64,000 nt of DNA, from the NCBI GenBank assembly GCA_009801085.1, contig VNWV01000005.1, forward strand, positions 1,922,001-1,986,000. The letters are read 5' to 3'. Source of the stretch: Lasiodiplodia sp. COLG20. Lineage: Eukaryota > Ascomycota > Dothideomycetes > Botryosphaeriales > Botryosphaeriaceae. The notes under the pieces were generated by a model, which worked only from the letters and a program-made list of their open reading frames with translations, ran no database searches and was not told the DNA's origin. This document shows, in pieces, positions 11,287 through 23,200 of this stretch; within the stretch, counting starts at the first letter, position 1; each line of letters begins with the position of its first letter. A program made the translations under genes and the position numbers.

Positions 11287-11930
11287 CCTTGTATCGGAAA
11301 CGAGCCGCGTTGACGTTCAGTAGGAGCTGGTTAATTGGTGGTGTTAACAGAAGGAGCCTCTAGCATGTCCAGTAGGCTTTCAGAGAAGCTCTGGTAATAC
11401 CTTAGGACGCCTCGGAATCTTAGTTTCACATCATTCCAAGTCAATATACGAAGATTAGCACTCTATGTGAATCTGTGTTGCTTAGATACATCGGACGGCA
11501 AATTAACGCAAATTTTATACCCAAGGGGTTGAATGTGATGCTGGAATGCCCACATGCGCTGATTTAGAGGAGCTGGGGTATCATTACTACGTGCTTGGCG
11601 TTTACGAGCTCGTTGATCGAACGCTTCTATATCGGAGGCCGCAGGATGATGTATCGCGCCGATTATGCTACAATGAGTCTGTGTATGACAAGGCTCGGGG
11701 ACTAAGCCAATAATAAGAGGCCCGAATTCCGAGCCTTTTCACGAAGTTCGGGAATCATCTGCAGCTGCAACAAGCACCCATGACTGCTGCAGACAACTTG
11801 CGAACGATTTCATAGCGACTTGCTAACTTTAAAGTTCTTTCGCGACTCTGCTTTCGCAAAAGTACTTGCAACCCCACCTTCATCTCTTGCGTCTTCTTGT
11901 TCCTTTCACACACACCTCAAAGGCAAGGAA
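11287..11930. other. Intergenic region upstream of the NmrA-like gene
   Basis: The region is 644 bp with no credible ORF. A dyad CCCGAATTCCGA at 11721-11732 resembles the cluster palindrome with mismatches and satisfies the loose TCG(N5)CGR pattern on the minus strand. It lies about 200 bp before the next ATG. Confidence 0.4.
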
Positions 11931-12722
11931 ATGGCTACCTACGCCGTCCTCGGTGCCACTGGCAATACTGGAAACTCGTTGATTCAAAATCTCCTTCAGT
12001 CTCCAGACGCAAGGGTCCACGCCTACTGTCGCAACAGGACAAAGCTGATACGAATACTCCCCAATGTCGCGAACAACAAAAAAGTCAAGATCTTTGAAGG
12101 AAGCATCGACGACGTCGACCTGCTCGCCGACTGCATCCGAGGCACAAAGGCCGTCTTCCTGACCGTGACGACGAACGACAACGTCCCCGGCTGCCGCCTC
12201 TCCCAAGACTCCGCGCTGACCGTCATCCGCGCGCTGGAGAAGATCAGAGAAGCGTCGTCGGGCCCGAACACCACGCTGCCAAAGCTCGTCCTGCTGTCCT
12301 CAGCCACGCTCGACGACCATCTCAACCGCAACATGCCGGCGTGGTTCAAGCCGATCATGAAAACGGCGGCCTCGCACGTGTACGAGGACCTGCGGCAGAC
12401 GGAGGCGATCCTGCGCGCGCAGCAGGACTGGGTGTCGACCATCTTCATCAAGCCCGGCGGCTTGTCGGTCGACGAGCAGAAGGGCCACAAGCTCAGCTTC
12501 GATGAGCAGGAGTCTTTCATCTCGTACCTCGATTTGGCTGCGGCCATGATCGAGGCGGCGGATGATCCGGATGGTCGGTACGATATGAGGAACGTGGGTG
12601 TCGTCAACACGGGCGGAGGCGCGCAGTTCCCGCGAGGAACACCGCTGTGCATCACTGTCGGCCTTTTGAGGCACTTCTTTCCGTGGTTGCATCCCTATCT
12701 TCCCTCCACGGGACCTTCCTGA
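11931..12722 (+). CDS. NmrA-like NAD(P)-binding oxidoreductase (averufin oxidase AvfA / MdpK type)
   Basis: Single exon, 263 aa. The N terminus [17 protein letters not shown] is the GxxGxxG Rossmann loop of atypical SDRs. [17 protein letters not shown] and VFLTVTTND follow as in NmrA/NAD(P)H-binding proteins. The ATG at 11931 directly precedes the Rossmann strand, so the in-frame 5' extension from 11820 was rejected. AvfA-like proteins act next to DUF4243 proteins in aflatoxin and monodictyphenone-type pathways during oxidative ring rearrangement. Its position beside the DUF4243 gene at 13501 supports that role by context. Confidence 0.85.
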   Translation: MATYAVLGATGNTGNSLIQNLLQSPDARVHAYCRNRTKLIRILPNVANNKKVKIFEGSIDDVDLLADCIRGTKAVFLTVTTNDNVPGCRLSQDSALTVIRALEKIREASSGPNTTLPKLVLLSSATLDDHLNRNMPAWFKPIMKTAASHVYEDLRQTEAILRAQQDWVSTIFIKPGGLSVDEQKGHKLSFDEQESFISYLDLAAAMIEAADDPDGRYDMRNVGVVNTGGGAQFPRGTPLCITVGLLRHFFPWLHPYLPSTGPS

Positions 12723-13500
12723 AAATGCCAAGTCCAGTGTAGGGGATCATGTCGTCTGACATAGGTCTTTGGTGGTTACGTGTCATGGCCCTGTGTTCAC
12801 TTCTACTTCCCACATGCAATAGACATATTACAGTAGCCAATGAAGTTGCCCAAATTTTGATATTTTGTGACATTTGTATGGTTTCATTCATGATGAGAAT
12901 GTAGGGAGGCTCGCATTAGGGGATAGAAGACTTTCACCGTGGAAATGTTAATACACTTTGTTGAACAAGGCAGCATCATACGTCACTGAACGATTGCGTT
13001 AGACCGATATTAATTAGAGGTGAATGTATATTATTCCGCATGTGTCTCGTCTTAGTAGCAACAGGAGATCATGCTTTCTCTTTTGATGTTCAACTGTGGT
13101 CCCACAACTTCCACTCTCGTACTATCCAACGAACTTCATGCCAACCAATTCTCGGATGGCTCGAGATATGGAAGCAAACAAGAACTAAAGGCCTGAGCAG
13201 AGGTTGCGTCCCAGTGACATCAGGTCAATGATGAGTACCAAAGGAATGGTCTTGTCGGGCGCATCTGAGAGGCTTCACGTGGGCTCTCACATGTTTCTCA
13301 CCCCATTAATGTCTCCTGATTCGGAGACCGACGGCCAATCGGGCTGCATGTAAGCTAAGCAAACGGAGACTCCATTGCCCGAAACCACAACTCTGAGACG
13401 TTCATGACTGTATATAGCTTGATCATTGGCAGTGACAAAACGTATTATCCACATAACAAACACATATTGTTCCCTGAGACAAGCAAAAGCAGCATCAACC
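12723..13500. promoter_or_regulatory. Promoter of the DUF4243 gene with cluster palindrome and TATA box
   Basis: Intergenic, no gene seen. A perfect TCGG-AGA-CCGA lies at 13321-13331, a TATATA box at 13411-13416, and the ATG at 13501. The spacing (about 80 bp site to TATA, about 85 bp TATA to ATG) is close to a textbook fungal promoter. Confidence 0.55.
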
Positions 13501-14874
13501 ATGTCAACAACCAAGACCGTCACGGCAGCCTCACAGGTCCGCATATCTCCAGACCACCTAGGCATCAGGCGCGGCGCCGCCGCACCACCGCCCGAATCCC
13601 TCACTCTCACAGACCAGCTCCTCCAGAAAAACCACGACGAACTGCACATCTTCTTCCGCGACATGAACGGCCACAACCACCTCGCGCACAACCTGCTCAC
13701 GCGGCTCGCCCTCGGCGCCAGCCCCGCCGAGCTGCGAACGGCCTTCGACGACGACCTGCCCACCCAACGCCCCATGCCAGCCCTCGACGCGGACGTCGTC
13801 CTCAAACTCCAAGACCCCGACTACTTCCACGCGCGCATCGGGCAGATCGCGCACTACACCAACTTTCTCGTCTTCTTCGAGCAGCAGATCGAGCAGAAGG
13901 GGTGGCGGGCGGTCATCAACGAATACGTTTTCAGCGGGACGCGCATCGCCGAAGCGCTGCTGCCGCTCATGTTCGACGGCGCCTACCACCCGCTCATCCA
14001 CCTCGGGCTGGGCGTCGAGTTCGCGCAGCCCAGCATCGTCGCCGAGGCCCTCGCGCAGGCCGCCGCGCACGACTCGTTCGACACGGATTACTTCTTCCAG
14101 ACCGCCGAGCAGTGCGCTGCCGCCGCCGCCGCCGGTCCAGACGACGCGGACAGGACGCTGGTCGACATCCTCGCCGACTTCGCAGCCAACGACGCCGTGC
14201 GCCGCGCCGGCAGCAGCGCCGAGGGCCTAATCGGCACGAAGAAGATGCAGGCGATGCTGGCGGAAGCCGGACCCGCGCTGACATCCCTCGCCGCGCGTTT
14301 CCGCGTCACTGCCGAGACGCTGGAACGGCGCACGGCGGAGATGATGAGCTTCTGCGCGTACCTGGCCGGCGCGGCGCAGCGGGCGGACAAAGCGGCGAAG
14401 GTTGACTTCTTCTTCATGCACTGCGTCACCAGCTCCATCTTCGTCGCCGTGCTGGCGGGGCAGCCGTGGATAGACGTGGCGAGCCGCGTCAGGCTGGTCG
14501 AGTGGAAGGGGAGGTTGGATCTGGTGTGGTACGCTGTGTGCGGGTTGCCGGAGTTGAGTGTTGAGAGGGTGGTGGGGTACGAAGGGGGGCCGAGCGGTGG
14601 GGGGATGGGTTGGGGTGAGTTGTTTCGGGTTGTGAATGAGCAGCATGATGATGGGCATGTGGCGAAGTTTGTGCGCGCGCTGAAGCATGGGGAGGAGGTG
14701 GCGAGGCCGTTTGAGCAGGGGGAGGGCGCTGGGGCGTTTCCGGTGAGGGGGGATATGTGGTTGAAGATTGCGAGGATGGCGTATGATACGACGTTGGACC
14801 TTCCTGCGCCGGCGAAGTGGGTGGTTATGGCTGGTATGGACAAGGCTTGGGCCCAGGTTCCGAAGTTGGAATGA
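13501..14874 (+). CDS. Questin-oxidase-like protein (DUF4243; AflY / MdpL / GedK family)
   Basis: Single exon, 457 aa. The ATG at 13501 is the first Met compatible with the family N terminus. Hallmarks are the HNHLAHNLLTRLALGASP block near residue 60, HPLIHLGLGVEFAQPSIVAE with paired His, and FFMHCVTSS in the C-terminal half. Members catalyse Baeyer-Villiger-type oxidative opening of anthraquinones (questin to desmethylsulochrin in the geodin pathway; AflY in aflatoxin). Here it should turn an emodin/chrysophanol-type quinone into a benzophenone that can close to a xanthone. GC content is high and codon use strongly biased. The next gene, the ligase, is convergent. Confidence 0.9.
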   Translation: MSTTKTVTAASQVRISPDHLGIRRGAAAPPPESLTLTDQLLQKNHDELHIFFRDMNGHNHLAHNLLTRLALGASPAELRTAFDDDLPTQRPMPALDADVVLKLQDPDYFHARIGQIAHYTNFLVFFEQQIEQKGWRAVINEYVFSGTRIAEALLPLMFDGAYHPLIHLGLGVEFAQPSIVAEALAQAAAHDSFDTDYFFQTAEQCAAAAAAGPDDADRTLVDILADFAANDAVRRAGSSAEGLIGTKKMQAMLAEAGPALTSLAARFRVTAETLERRTAEMMSFCAYLAGAAQRADKAAKVDFFFMHCVTSSIFVAVLAGQPWIDVASRVRLVEWKGRLDLVWYAVCGLPELSVERVVGYEGGPSGGGMGWGELFRVVNEQHDDGHVAKFVRALKHGEEVARPFEQGEGAGAFPVRGDMWLKIARMAYDTTLDLPAPAKWVVMAGMDKAWAQVPKLE

Positions 14875-15059
14875 TGTTGTCCTTTGATCTTGAGCGGAGG
14901 AACCCCTGCTTTACTGCACTGACAGTTCGAATATAAACCTTGTTCGTGCATAAGGCAGATGGCTCATCTCATTGAACTACATGGTTTTGACAATGGCTTC
15001 CGTGCACTACAGAGCTACAGGACCATTTTCCACAAGTTCATTGTTATTCTGGATGCATT

Positions 15060-16993
15060 CTATAACAATAAAGATCCGCCATACTTTCTCTGAACCGCGT
15101 TTTCGACTTCAGACCTGATGATCTTGTGAGTAGCGTTGACCGTAAACTCGCTAAGCCCGACCTCCTCCAGAGTACACAAGCCACCAAGAGCATAGTCTTT
15201 GCCAAATGTGCGCAATAGATGGCTCTTGATCCCTTCTTCTGTTTTGCCATTGAGACTGCTGAGCACAGCAAAGGGGATCTGGCCCAGTAGCGGATGGGGC
15301 ATAGCAATCACGGATGTCTTGAAAGCAGAATCTCATGTTAGCAATACTGAACAACAAGACGATAACTTAGGGTATGACTAACCTGTGCACCTGTGAACTG
15401 CTCGATCGAGCTCTCTAGCGCGGCAGGCATGATGGCGATGCCGTTGCTTTTGATCATATCCTTCTTCCGCCCGAGAACAAACACCAAGCCGCCGTCATCC
15501 ATGAGAGCAACGTCACCGGTGTTGAACCAACGACCTCTGTCATCTTCGTAGAACGAAGACTCAGACACCCCACCCAGGTAGTCCCGGATGATACTGCTGC
15601 AGCGCAGATGAAGCTCGCCCGGCCGACCTCTCCTAGCCACGCACTTCCTCTCCGCGTCCCAGACCCGCACAACTGCTCCCCGCGCAACAACACCCACCGG
15701 ACATATCTCCCCAAAATACAGTATCTTGGCCGTTGGCGTCCCGAAGAATGGCCACCTAAAGCACGCTCCTCCCTCGGTCATGCCGTGATTAACACACACC
15801 TCCGCCCCCGGAAACAACGCGGCGCACTTCGTTAGAATATCTTTCGTGACCGCATCCCCACCCACCTGCACCGTCCGGACGGAGGACGTCACCTCTAATG
15901 CGTGAGCACTGAGAAGCGGTGCCAGCGCGTGCACCATAGCCGGCGTGAGCACGACGAAAGTAACCCCGTGCTCGCGAATCGCATCAACCATATCGTCGGC
16001 TGCGAAGCCGCGGCCCGTCATGACCACCACACCGCCCTCCCGCCACGTCTGAAGGGTCTGGGCGGGGGCGATGCCCCGGGAGTTGTGCGCCTGCTGCAGC
16101 GCGGCCGCGCAGTTGTCTTTGTTGATCAGCCAAGATTGCGAGTGCAGCACGTGCGTCATGCCGCCGACGCGCAAAGGGCAACCTTTCGATCGGCCTGACG
16201 TCCCCGACGTGAACATGATGGAGTGGATGCGGTCGGGGTCGTCGTTCCTGGCTGCGTCGAGAAGTTCTTGTTCGTCGGGTGGGTGGCTGGTGGCATCGGC
16301 GGCTAGGTCAGTGAGGGACGTCCAGCTACCACCGCCTTTGGGATGTCCGGTCAGGGATATGTGGAGAGCGTCGTGGTCGTTGCCGAGGGAGGCGAGGAGA
16401 GTGTCCATGCTCTTGGCTCCAGCTGCGTCTGGGACGACGACGATTGATGGCTCGACTGATGCCATGATGTCGCGCAGCTCGGCGGGGTCGGACGATGCCG
16501 CCAGGGTTGATGGGTCGAGACAAACGAACGTGAGGCGCATGATGATGCATGTCCATAGGAAGAGACAGTATTCGCCGCCGTTCGGAATCAACATCAACAT
16601 GGTGGTGTTTGGCTGGACGCCATGCGCCGCGAGGCCAGCGGCGAGCTTCAGTGATGTGCGGTGTAGCTCACTGTAGGTTAAGACCAGACATTCGTGCCGG
16701 CGCCCGCCTTCGTTCTGCGTGGATTCATCATTCGCTGTTATCAGGTCTGAGAGAGCGTCTGGAGCTTGATGCATGCAAATGACGGCCGGTTCGTGTGGAC
16801 TCTTTCGCAGGCCTTGCTCGATATGCAAAAAGACTGAAGTTTGGTTGGCTAGAGGCCCTCCGTCTACTTCAGCCAAATTTTCATCGTTGGGTTTGCCATG
16901 CTCTTTCTTCTTGAATTTGTGGAACAGTAAGGCGACAAGAATGGAGGGTAGTCCGTAAAACAGCAGTGACAACAGAGACAGAGCGGAAGACAT
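15060..16993 (-). CDS. AMP-dependent synthetase/ligase (acyl-CoA synthetase-like, MdpI type)
   Basis: Two exons on the minus strand, 16993-15383 and 15317-15060, giving 622 aa. An N-terminal membrane anchor (about residues 1-25) precedes the adenylation domain. The P-loop motif is IMFTSGTSGRSKG; NHGMTEGG is motif A5; FNTGDVALMDDGG is A7; LGRKKDMIKSNG is A8. The C-terminal subdomain ends with NATHKIIRSEVENA, where the A10 Lys is plausible. No carrier-protein domain follows, so it is not an NRPS. A ligase of this kind (MdpI) sits in the monodictyphenone cluster with no fixed role. It may activate a carboxylate intermediate. Confidence 0.87.
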
Positions 16994-17839
16994 GATGATT
17001 GCACAATGGCGGAGAGTCTAGTTCTGCGACGGACGAAAAATATTGATTGTTTTATTCACATTCAGGGTGATGCCGGAATTGACGCGTCACCCCCGATATA
17101 TAGCACCAAGCTGACCCGTTTGTTGCGAAAGTTTTCTGAATGATTGAATTCACCGATAAAGCCATTGTGAACTTATTATTCTAAAACGCTCTAAATACCC
17201 AGGACCTGGTGGTGATGTATACTAGAGTCACTGAAAGAAAAGAACTACTTTTTTAGTTGTTGCAAACGCCGCGATAAAATTTGACCAATGAGCGTCAAAA
17301 CATGACTTCGAGCCGGCAAATGCGTGATAAGTATTCAGCTTCGAATTTAGATCAACTTTTTTTCACGCAGCTCTCCCTCTGTTCGCATAGCTTGAGGGAG
17401 GCGAGCAACGGGCTGACCGCAGGATGCGACCTCGGGGCTCGGACCATTTTTCTTTTCTTTTGTTCGGTGGATATCGGTGACGTCGGGCCTGAGAATCGGA
17501 CTCCGAAGAAGGACTGAGAGTAAGCGAAAAGTCGGGAAACGGTGCTGCTGCGCCACGCCACATCGGAGTTCGGGCCGACTTTGCTTGCACAATACACAAG
17601 GAGCCTGAGGTGGGGGCTGAACGCAGAAAACCGATGTCTTCCGGATTTGGCAGGTAGATAGTTTGAGCTAACCACATTCTGCATCTTTGCTGAGCCACCG
17701 GTGCCAGTTGCATCAGTTCACAACAGTTCCATGTTCTCGTTTTCCTCACCCGGACAAGTATCATTTGAGAACTCTCTTCGCTAGTTGCAGGCAAATTTGT
17801 TTGTCTTGACGAAGGCTGTTGAACCACAACCCGCCTGCA
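16994..17839. promoter_or_regulatory. Upstream region of the ligase with cluster palindrome
   Basis: It holds a perfect TCGG-ACT-CCGA at 17496-17506 and a looser TCG(N5)CGG at 17432-17442. A TATATA near 17096-17101 is about 100 bp from the ligase start on the minus strand. Short ORFs here lack protein character. Confidence 0.5.
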
Positions 17840-18402
17840 TCAAAACACGAGCTTTTCGAAAATCCCCATTGAACCCAGTATAGCTCCTGCGAGCGGAAGC
17901 AAAGACCGCACAAGATGCATGCAGCTCCATTTGACCACGAGGGCGCGTGCTTCCTCCCAGCTTGCTACCGGCGCTGTCCTGCTCTCCGCTTCCAAACGAA
18001 ACAAAGTGTTGTTCGTCGGCACCATGACGATCCAAGTGAACGGCAGGATGCTCACCGTCGTCAGTCCAGCGGCACCAAACACACCCCACGGTTTCTTGGC
18101 GGTGCGTTTGTTAAGTGCCGTGTATCCGTACAGTGCGAAAGTGGCGACGGCCATCGTGGGTAGCGCTTGATGGCCGTAGTGGTACATGCGGGTCCATTGA
18201 TGGAACAGCTGGGCTGGTTCGGTTGTCGTGTCAAGGAGTACTGGAACCGCCATCAAGGAAAGGCCCATCATGGCGCCTGGGGCAGTTATTGTAGTTAGTG
18301 CATATCTGATTTCCGTACAGATTGCTACTGACCAGACAAGAGAGAGCCGGTAATGATGGCAGTGGCTTCATAACCTGTTGTGGACCGAGACTTGGGAGCC
18401 AT
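17840..18402 (-). CDS. DUF1772 anthrone oxygenase
   Basis: Two exons on the minus strand, 18402-18333 and 18276-17840, giving 168 aa. This is the normal size for DUF1772 proteins. Four hydrophobic segments are visible. The family pattern includes the [20 protein letters not shown] stretch near residue 50 and the [12 protein letters not shown] motif near residue 110, with a C-terminal helix after [15 protein letters not shown]. Relatives (HypC, GedH, TpcL, EncC) oxidise anthrones such as emodin anthrone to anthraquinones. It neighbours the EthD-type decarboxylase, matching the pair that in Aspergillus nidulans is encoded by mdpH. Confidence 0.9.
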
Positions 18403-18921
18403 GACTGCAAGGAAATATGTGTGCTAGGCTCGAAAGGATGGATGGAAGAAAGAATGCGATACAGATATCTTATGAGATAAAATGGAAGCAAGTACTCAAT
18501 TCGGGATAACTGCAAATGCCTGATTGACACTGGTCTCAGCTCCGGTCACGCCATAATTGGTAGAAGATGCGGACCGGATATCTATGAGTTCGCTACAAGT
18601 TCGCTCTCCGTTGTTTCGCATCCCCGACGTCGCGTTCCGCTGACTGGCATTTTTCTCATTGGCTCATGCACTTACCTGCTCGCTTTGGGTAAAGGCTATG
18701 GCGGAACGAGAAAGTCTCGAGAGATTGTTGACACCAAAATGTTGTAAGTAGAAAAATAGCAATACAGGAAAGCATCCATGACCTCCGATGAAATTTCGTC
18801 AGGACATGTGTTCTTGAAAAGAATAGATTGAATGAGCGGTCTTAGAGTCTACTGAGTAATTTGAGAGCTGCCTTCTATTTCTTTCCGAGCCCTCTAAGAT
18901 GTACCACCCAGTAAGGTACGG

Positions 18922-19617
18922 TCATCCTTGAATTCCATTTACCACTGTTCCATTGTCTATAAACTGCTCGATCCAGCCAATGGTCATCCTACCACGCAGT
19001 GATCAGCAAAGGCCCATTTTGGTTTCCCTCGATCCAAACACATTGATCCCATAGAGGAATACTCACATGCTTCTCTTCGTATCCGCAAACTTCTCATGGT
19101 CGCCCACCAAATGCTCCTTATACCAAGGGTCTTCTTTCATCCTCTTGTAGTCCTCCAGGTTTCTGAAAAGCACCTGACTGAAGCAGTCGAAATCGGCAAC
19201 GTTGGCCATCTGCGAATCAAAAAGCTGGCCCATCAGGGCACGGGTCGAGCTTGTGTTGTGTATCTTGCTTTCCAAATCAATCAGCACACTCATCAAATTC
19301 TCAAAGCAGTAAAATTGTAGCGGGGAGGACGAAATTTCTCTTTCACATTCCAAAATTCCGGTGTACAGAGAGTGCAGAGTTTACAGCAAGTAGGTGAATT
19401 GGCGCCTATCGGGGACTCGTACCTGTGTCCAACGTATGACTCCATACTTGACCATAAGATCCTGTGTCATGGGCGCTGAGATCTTTGTCATGTGATGTCT
19501 GTAGTCCTCTTCGCTCATGCCAGGCTTTCGGTAACCGCAGATGGTAAGGCAAAGAATTTTGCCGTCTGCTGGGCCATTCAGTTCAGGCGGTTCGGACATG
19601 GTTGAGGAAACTGCCAT
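18922..19617 (-). CDS. EthD-domain protein, atrochrysone carboxylic acid decarboxylase-like (GedI / MdpH type)
   Basis: Three exons on the minus strand: 19617-19423, 19263-19067 and 18988-18922, giving 152 aa. The dimeric alpha/beta-barrel EthD fold is indicated by [21 protein letters not shown] at the start and [20 protein letters not shown], with [17 protein letters not shown] after it. A stop appears at 19063 if intron 2 is not spliced. Splicing at the GTGAGT donor adds a short exon encoding [13 protein letters not shown], which is what homologues carry. The enzyme removes the carboxyl group of atrochrysone carboxylic acid so that emodin anthrone can form. Confidence 0.87.
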
Positions 19618-20256
19618 GGTTGCTGCGGCTTCAATAAGCTGGTAGCGATGTGAAGATGAAAATCCAGTAGGTCATTGAAAGCTGGGCAGGTATAATATGT
19701 GATGTTTACTGAACGTGCTGGCGCTAGACGAGCAAAGGATGAAGCCAATCCTACCTCAGGTTCGGAGGGTTACACCTGCACAACCCCGACAGCGAACATC
19801 GGACGCCGGGTTCCCTTCCTTTCCGATCACATGGGGATAGACTTTCTGACTCTTCTGTAAGCCCGTGCAGAGATACTTTGGAGAGATTGACGAAACTGTC
19901 ATGGCTTCTCGCAGCTGAACAACGGGTGTCTACCGTTCAAGTGCAATGTGATAGTAATTATCCAAGACATTTAAAGAAATAGATTCCTACCAGTTAAAAG
20001 AAAATGGCTTCGGGTGGCACTGTTGAGAAAATAAAAGAGCGCATCTACTCAACTCTTGTAAATCAAAACAGTCACGGGAATTCAGCATCAACATATAGCA
20101 TCTATTCTGATGACATTGCGTCTTTGCATATTCTATGGAGCCAACACAAAAACGTAGAACGAGATAAATAAACAATGAAACCAAACACAAACTCCTCCAT
20201 CCTCTCAATAACAAAGAAAAATCTCAATTTCACCACCAGCCCACGCCATCCATCCC
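19618..20256. promoter_or_regulatory. EthD-gene promoter with near-consensus palindrome, then 3' flank of the PKS
   Basis: TCGG-ACG-CCGG at 19799-19809 differs from the cluster palindrome by one base and lies 182 bp upstream of the EthD start. The stretch 19980-20256 is AT-rich and is the PKS 3' region. No gene was seen. Confidence 0.45.
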
Positions 20257-23200
20257 TCAATTGTAATACTCGACCAACCAGCTCCTCAAATCCCCCAGCG
20301 TCGGGTACTCGAGGAACAAACTCCCGCTGACTGTCACACCCAGCTCCTCGCGGAACTTCTCGGCGATGACCAGGCTCATCAGGCTGTCGACACCCAGGTT
20401 CGCGAAGCTGGCGTCGTCGGTCAGCTCCGCGACGTCGAGGCCGGCCTCCCGCGCGATCAGCACCGTCGCCTTGGAAGCGATGCTGTCAGACGCGGCAGCA
20501 GCAGTCTCGATGGCGGGAGCAGCAGCAGCGGTAATGCTGGCCGTCTTCGGGGTTGGTGCTGGGCCGGGGTTCGCGGCCGGGGCGATGGTCGGGAGGTACT
20601 CGTGCGGGACAACCGCTGGCTTCGTCGTTGCCGGCGGCAGTGGCGGGGGAGGGGCAGCATGCGACTGCGAAGGCATCGCCGCTACGGCCGCCGCATCGTC
20701 GGGCGCGGAGAAGAAGCGGTTGAGCAGGATGCGCGGGTAGCGGCGGAACTTGATACCACCAACCATACCCACAACAACACCATCCTGCAAGACATACACA
20801 TCGCCGAGGAACACCGACGGATCCTCGGCCGTCGGGATCATCTTGACGTACGAGCGATACCGGGCACCTGCCTCGAGCGGGCGGGCGAAGCGCATCGATT
20901 GCCATCCCGGCGTGACGCAGTAGTTCGCCTTCGTGTCGACGGCGTCGGACACGTTCATCACAAACCCAGCGAGGTGCGCGACGCTATCAATAAAATACGG
21001 CGGCACGGTCCAAACGCCGCCCTTCTCCGTCGTAAGTGTGACGTCGGCGTAGGCCTCGAGGCCGTGCAGCACGACCGACTGCATGCCGCGGTACTTGGGC
21101 GCGTAGTCGACGAGGTTGGTGCCGAAGAGCAGGTACGCCATGTTGTGCGAGAAGCGGTTGGCGACGCCGGCGTCGGCGAGGCGCGCGAGCGCGTCGATGC
21201 GGCCCTGCACGAGGTGCGCGGCCGGGATCCAGGAGGTGAGCCAGGTGGAGGCGTCGCCGTAGTGGATGGTTGCGCTGGCGAAGGGGTCGGAGACGGTGCT
21301 GCCGTCGGGGTGGACGTGTTGCCATTTGAGGGAGACGAGGCCCGAGGTGATGTCGGAGGTTGAGGCCGAGACCTGGATGACTTGGGGTGTCTTGGTGTTC
21401 TTTTGCGCGACGAGGCCTTGGAGGACTTCGAGGTTGGCGATGTTCATGCTGACTTCCTTGGCTGCTGGGTTGAACTTCTTGTAGAGGTATTCGCCAAGGG
21501 TGTAGGAGATGTCGGCGTGGATAGACTATGCAGCCCCGTCAGTATCGTCGCGAGCAGCCATCACTTTAGTAAAACTTACAGATGTTACCACACCACACCC
21601 GTTCATCCTATGGCCGTTAGCGGCCGCCAAGAAGTCTGGCTGCATCAGGTCTGAGCGTATCGTCACTCTTCCTGCCGATCCAGTAATCACTTCCTCGACG
21701 ATTTGCTGCACGGTCGAGGTCCTGAGGCTTGAAGGCAAAGCCGGGGCCGCCTTGGATCCTTTTTCAGCATCGTAGAAAGTGTTCCCCTTGGTGAGAGCCC
21801 AGTCTCCATTGTACATGAGCCAGTAGTTCTTGTCGTTCCAGGCATACGTGGGCAGGTCGAGGAGCCGAAGTCCCTTTTCGAAAGGACGGTGGAATTCGCT
21901 CCAGTCGATGGGCACTCCGGCAGGGTGCAGGGTACTGAGACTTTGAGCCATCGTATCCCAGTTTCCTTCGTCTCTGCGGAACGAAGGAACGGCGGCGTGG
22001 ACGGATGGAAGCGTGGCTTTGACGAAGCCCATGCAGACAGGATGAGGACCGATTTCGACCCAGACCGTGTCTTCGTCCACGGTAGAGATATTCTGTGCCA
22101 TCTCCAACGCGTCGAGGAAGTTGACCGTCTCCCGCGTGGCCCTCCGCACGTAGTTGGCGTTGATAGTCTTCTCGTCGAAAACGACCTTGCTCAACAACGG
22201 CGAGACGACGGGCAGATTCGGAGCCTGGAATAGGACGCTGCTCTTCGCAAGCTCCTCGAACTCGTCGAGAATCGGGTCCGTCTGCATCGAGTGGAAGGCG
22301 AATGCCACGTCGAGGCTGTAGCACTTGTGCCCGGCCGATTGGAGCGGCTTGGCGATGGCCTCCATCTGCTCCTTGGATCCGCTCAGCACCGTTTCCTTTG
22401 GCCCGTTGATGCACGCGACTTCGTACGTGAGCCCGACAGCACTCTTCTCGATGTCGGCAAGCGAGGCACGCACAGCCAGCATCTTGTGGCTGCCGGCCTG
22501 GCACTTCTCCTCGAGCAGCTGGGCTCTGCGGCCGACGAGGAACAACGCATCCGCAGCAGAGAGTACGCCAGCCACATGCAGTGCGGCATACTCGCCCAGG
22601 CTGTGTCCGACTACAACGCTCGGCTTCACACCCAAAGACGCCCAGTACTTGGCAAGGGCGATCTCAACGGAAACGAGAGCAAGCTGCGTGATGGTAGGAG
22701 AGTGTGCGTGGTCCTTGGCGCGACTCCCATCAACGGCCGGCACGAAAGATGGGAAGCCTTGGCTCTGTGCCAAGGCGTCCAGATGGAGGATCTGGGATCT
22801 GAAATACGGCGAGGAATGGAACAGCTCAAGGTTCATCGACTTGTGAGACGATCCCTGCCCAGTGAAGGCGAAGGCGATTTGAGGCGGGCCAGTGGTTGGA
22901 ACAGGCTTGTGCGTATCGACCGTTGCAAGATGAGATGTGAGCTTCTTCTTCGCCTGCGCAACATCAGACGCCGCGATTGCCACACGATGGTTGTGGTGGT
23001 ATCGTCGGGCTGTTGTTGAGTATGAGAGATTCGCCAACGAAACATCCAGATTAGCGTCAAGATACGCAACGAGGCGTTCCAGGTTTCCTCGAAGAGATGC
23101 TTTGCTCTTTGCCGATACAGCAATCACATGGTTTGTGCGAGGATCAAGAGTACCATCAGCCTTGGGTACAGGTGGTTCCTCAATAGCGACAGTTGTATTG

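Noticed and set aside
13404..14405. Long plus-strand ORF of 333 codons overlapping the DUF4243 gene
   Set aside because: Arg/His/Pro-rich shadow of a GC-rich coding region; no family features.
19063..19066. Stop of the EthD gene at TGA 19063
   Set aside because: The stop lies inside a GTGAGT donor; splicing gives a third exon with the C terminus expected for the family.
20602..21363. Plus-strand ORF of 253 codons opposite the PKS
   Set aside because: Shadow of the PKS PT-ACP coding region on the other strand.
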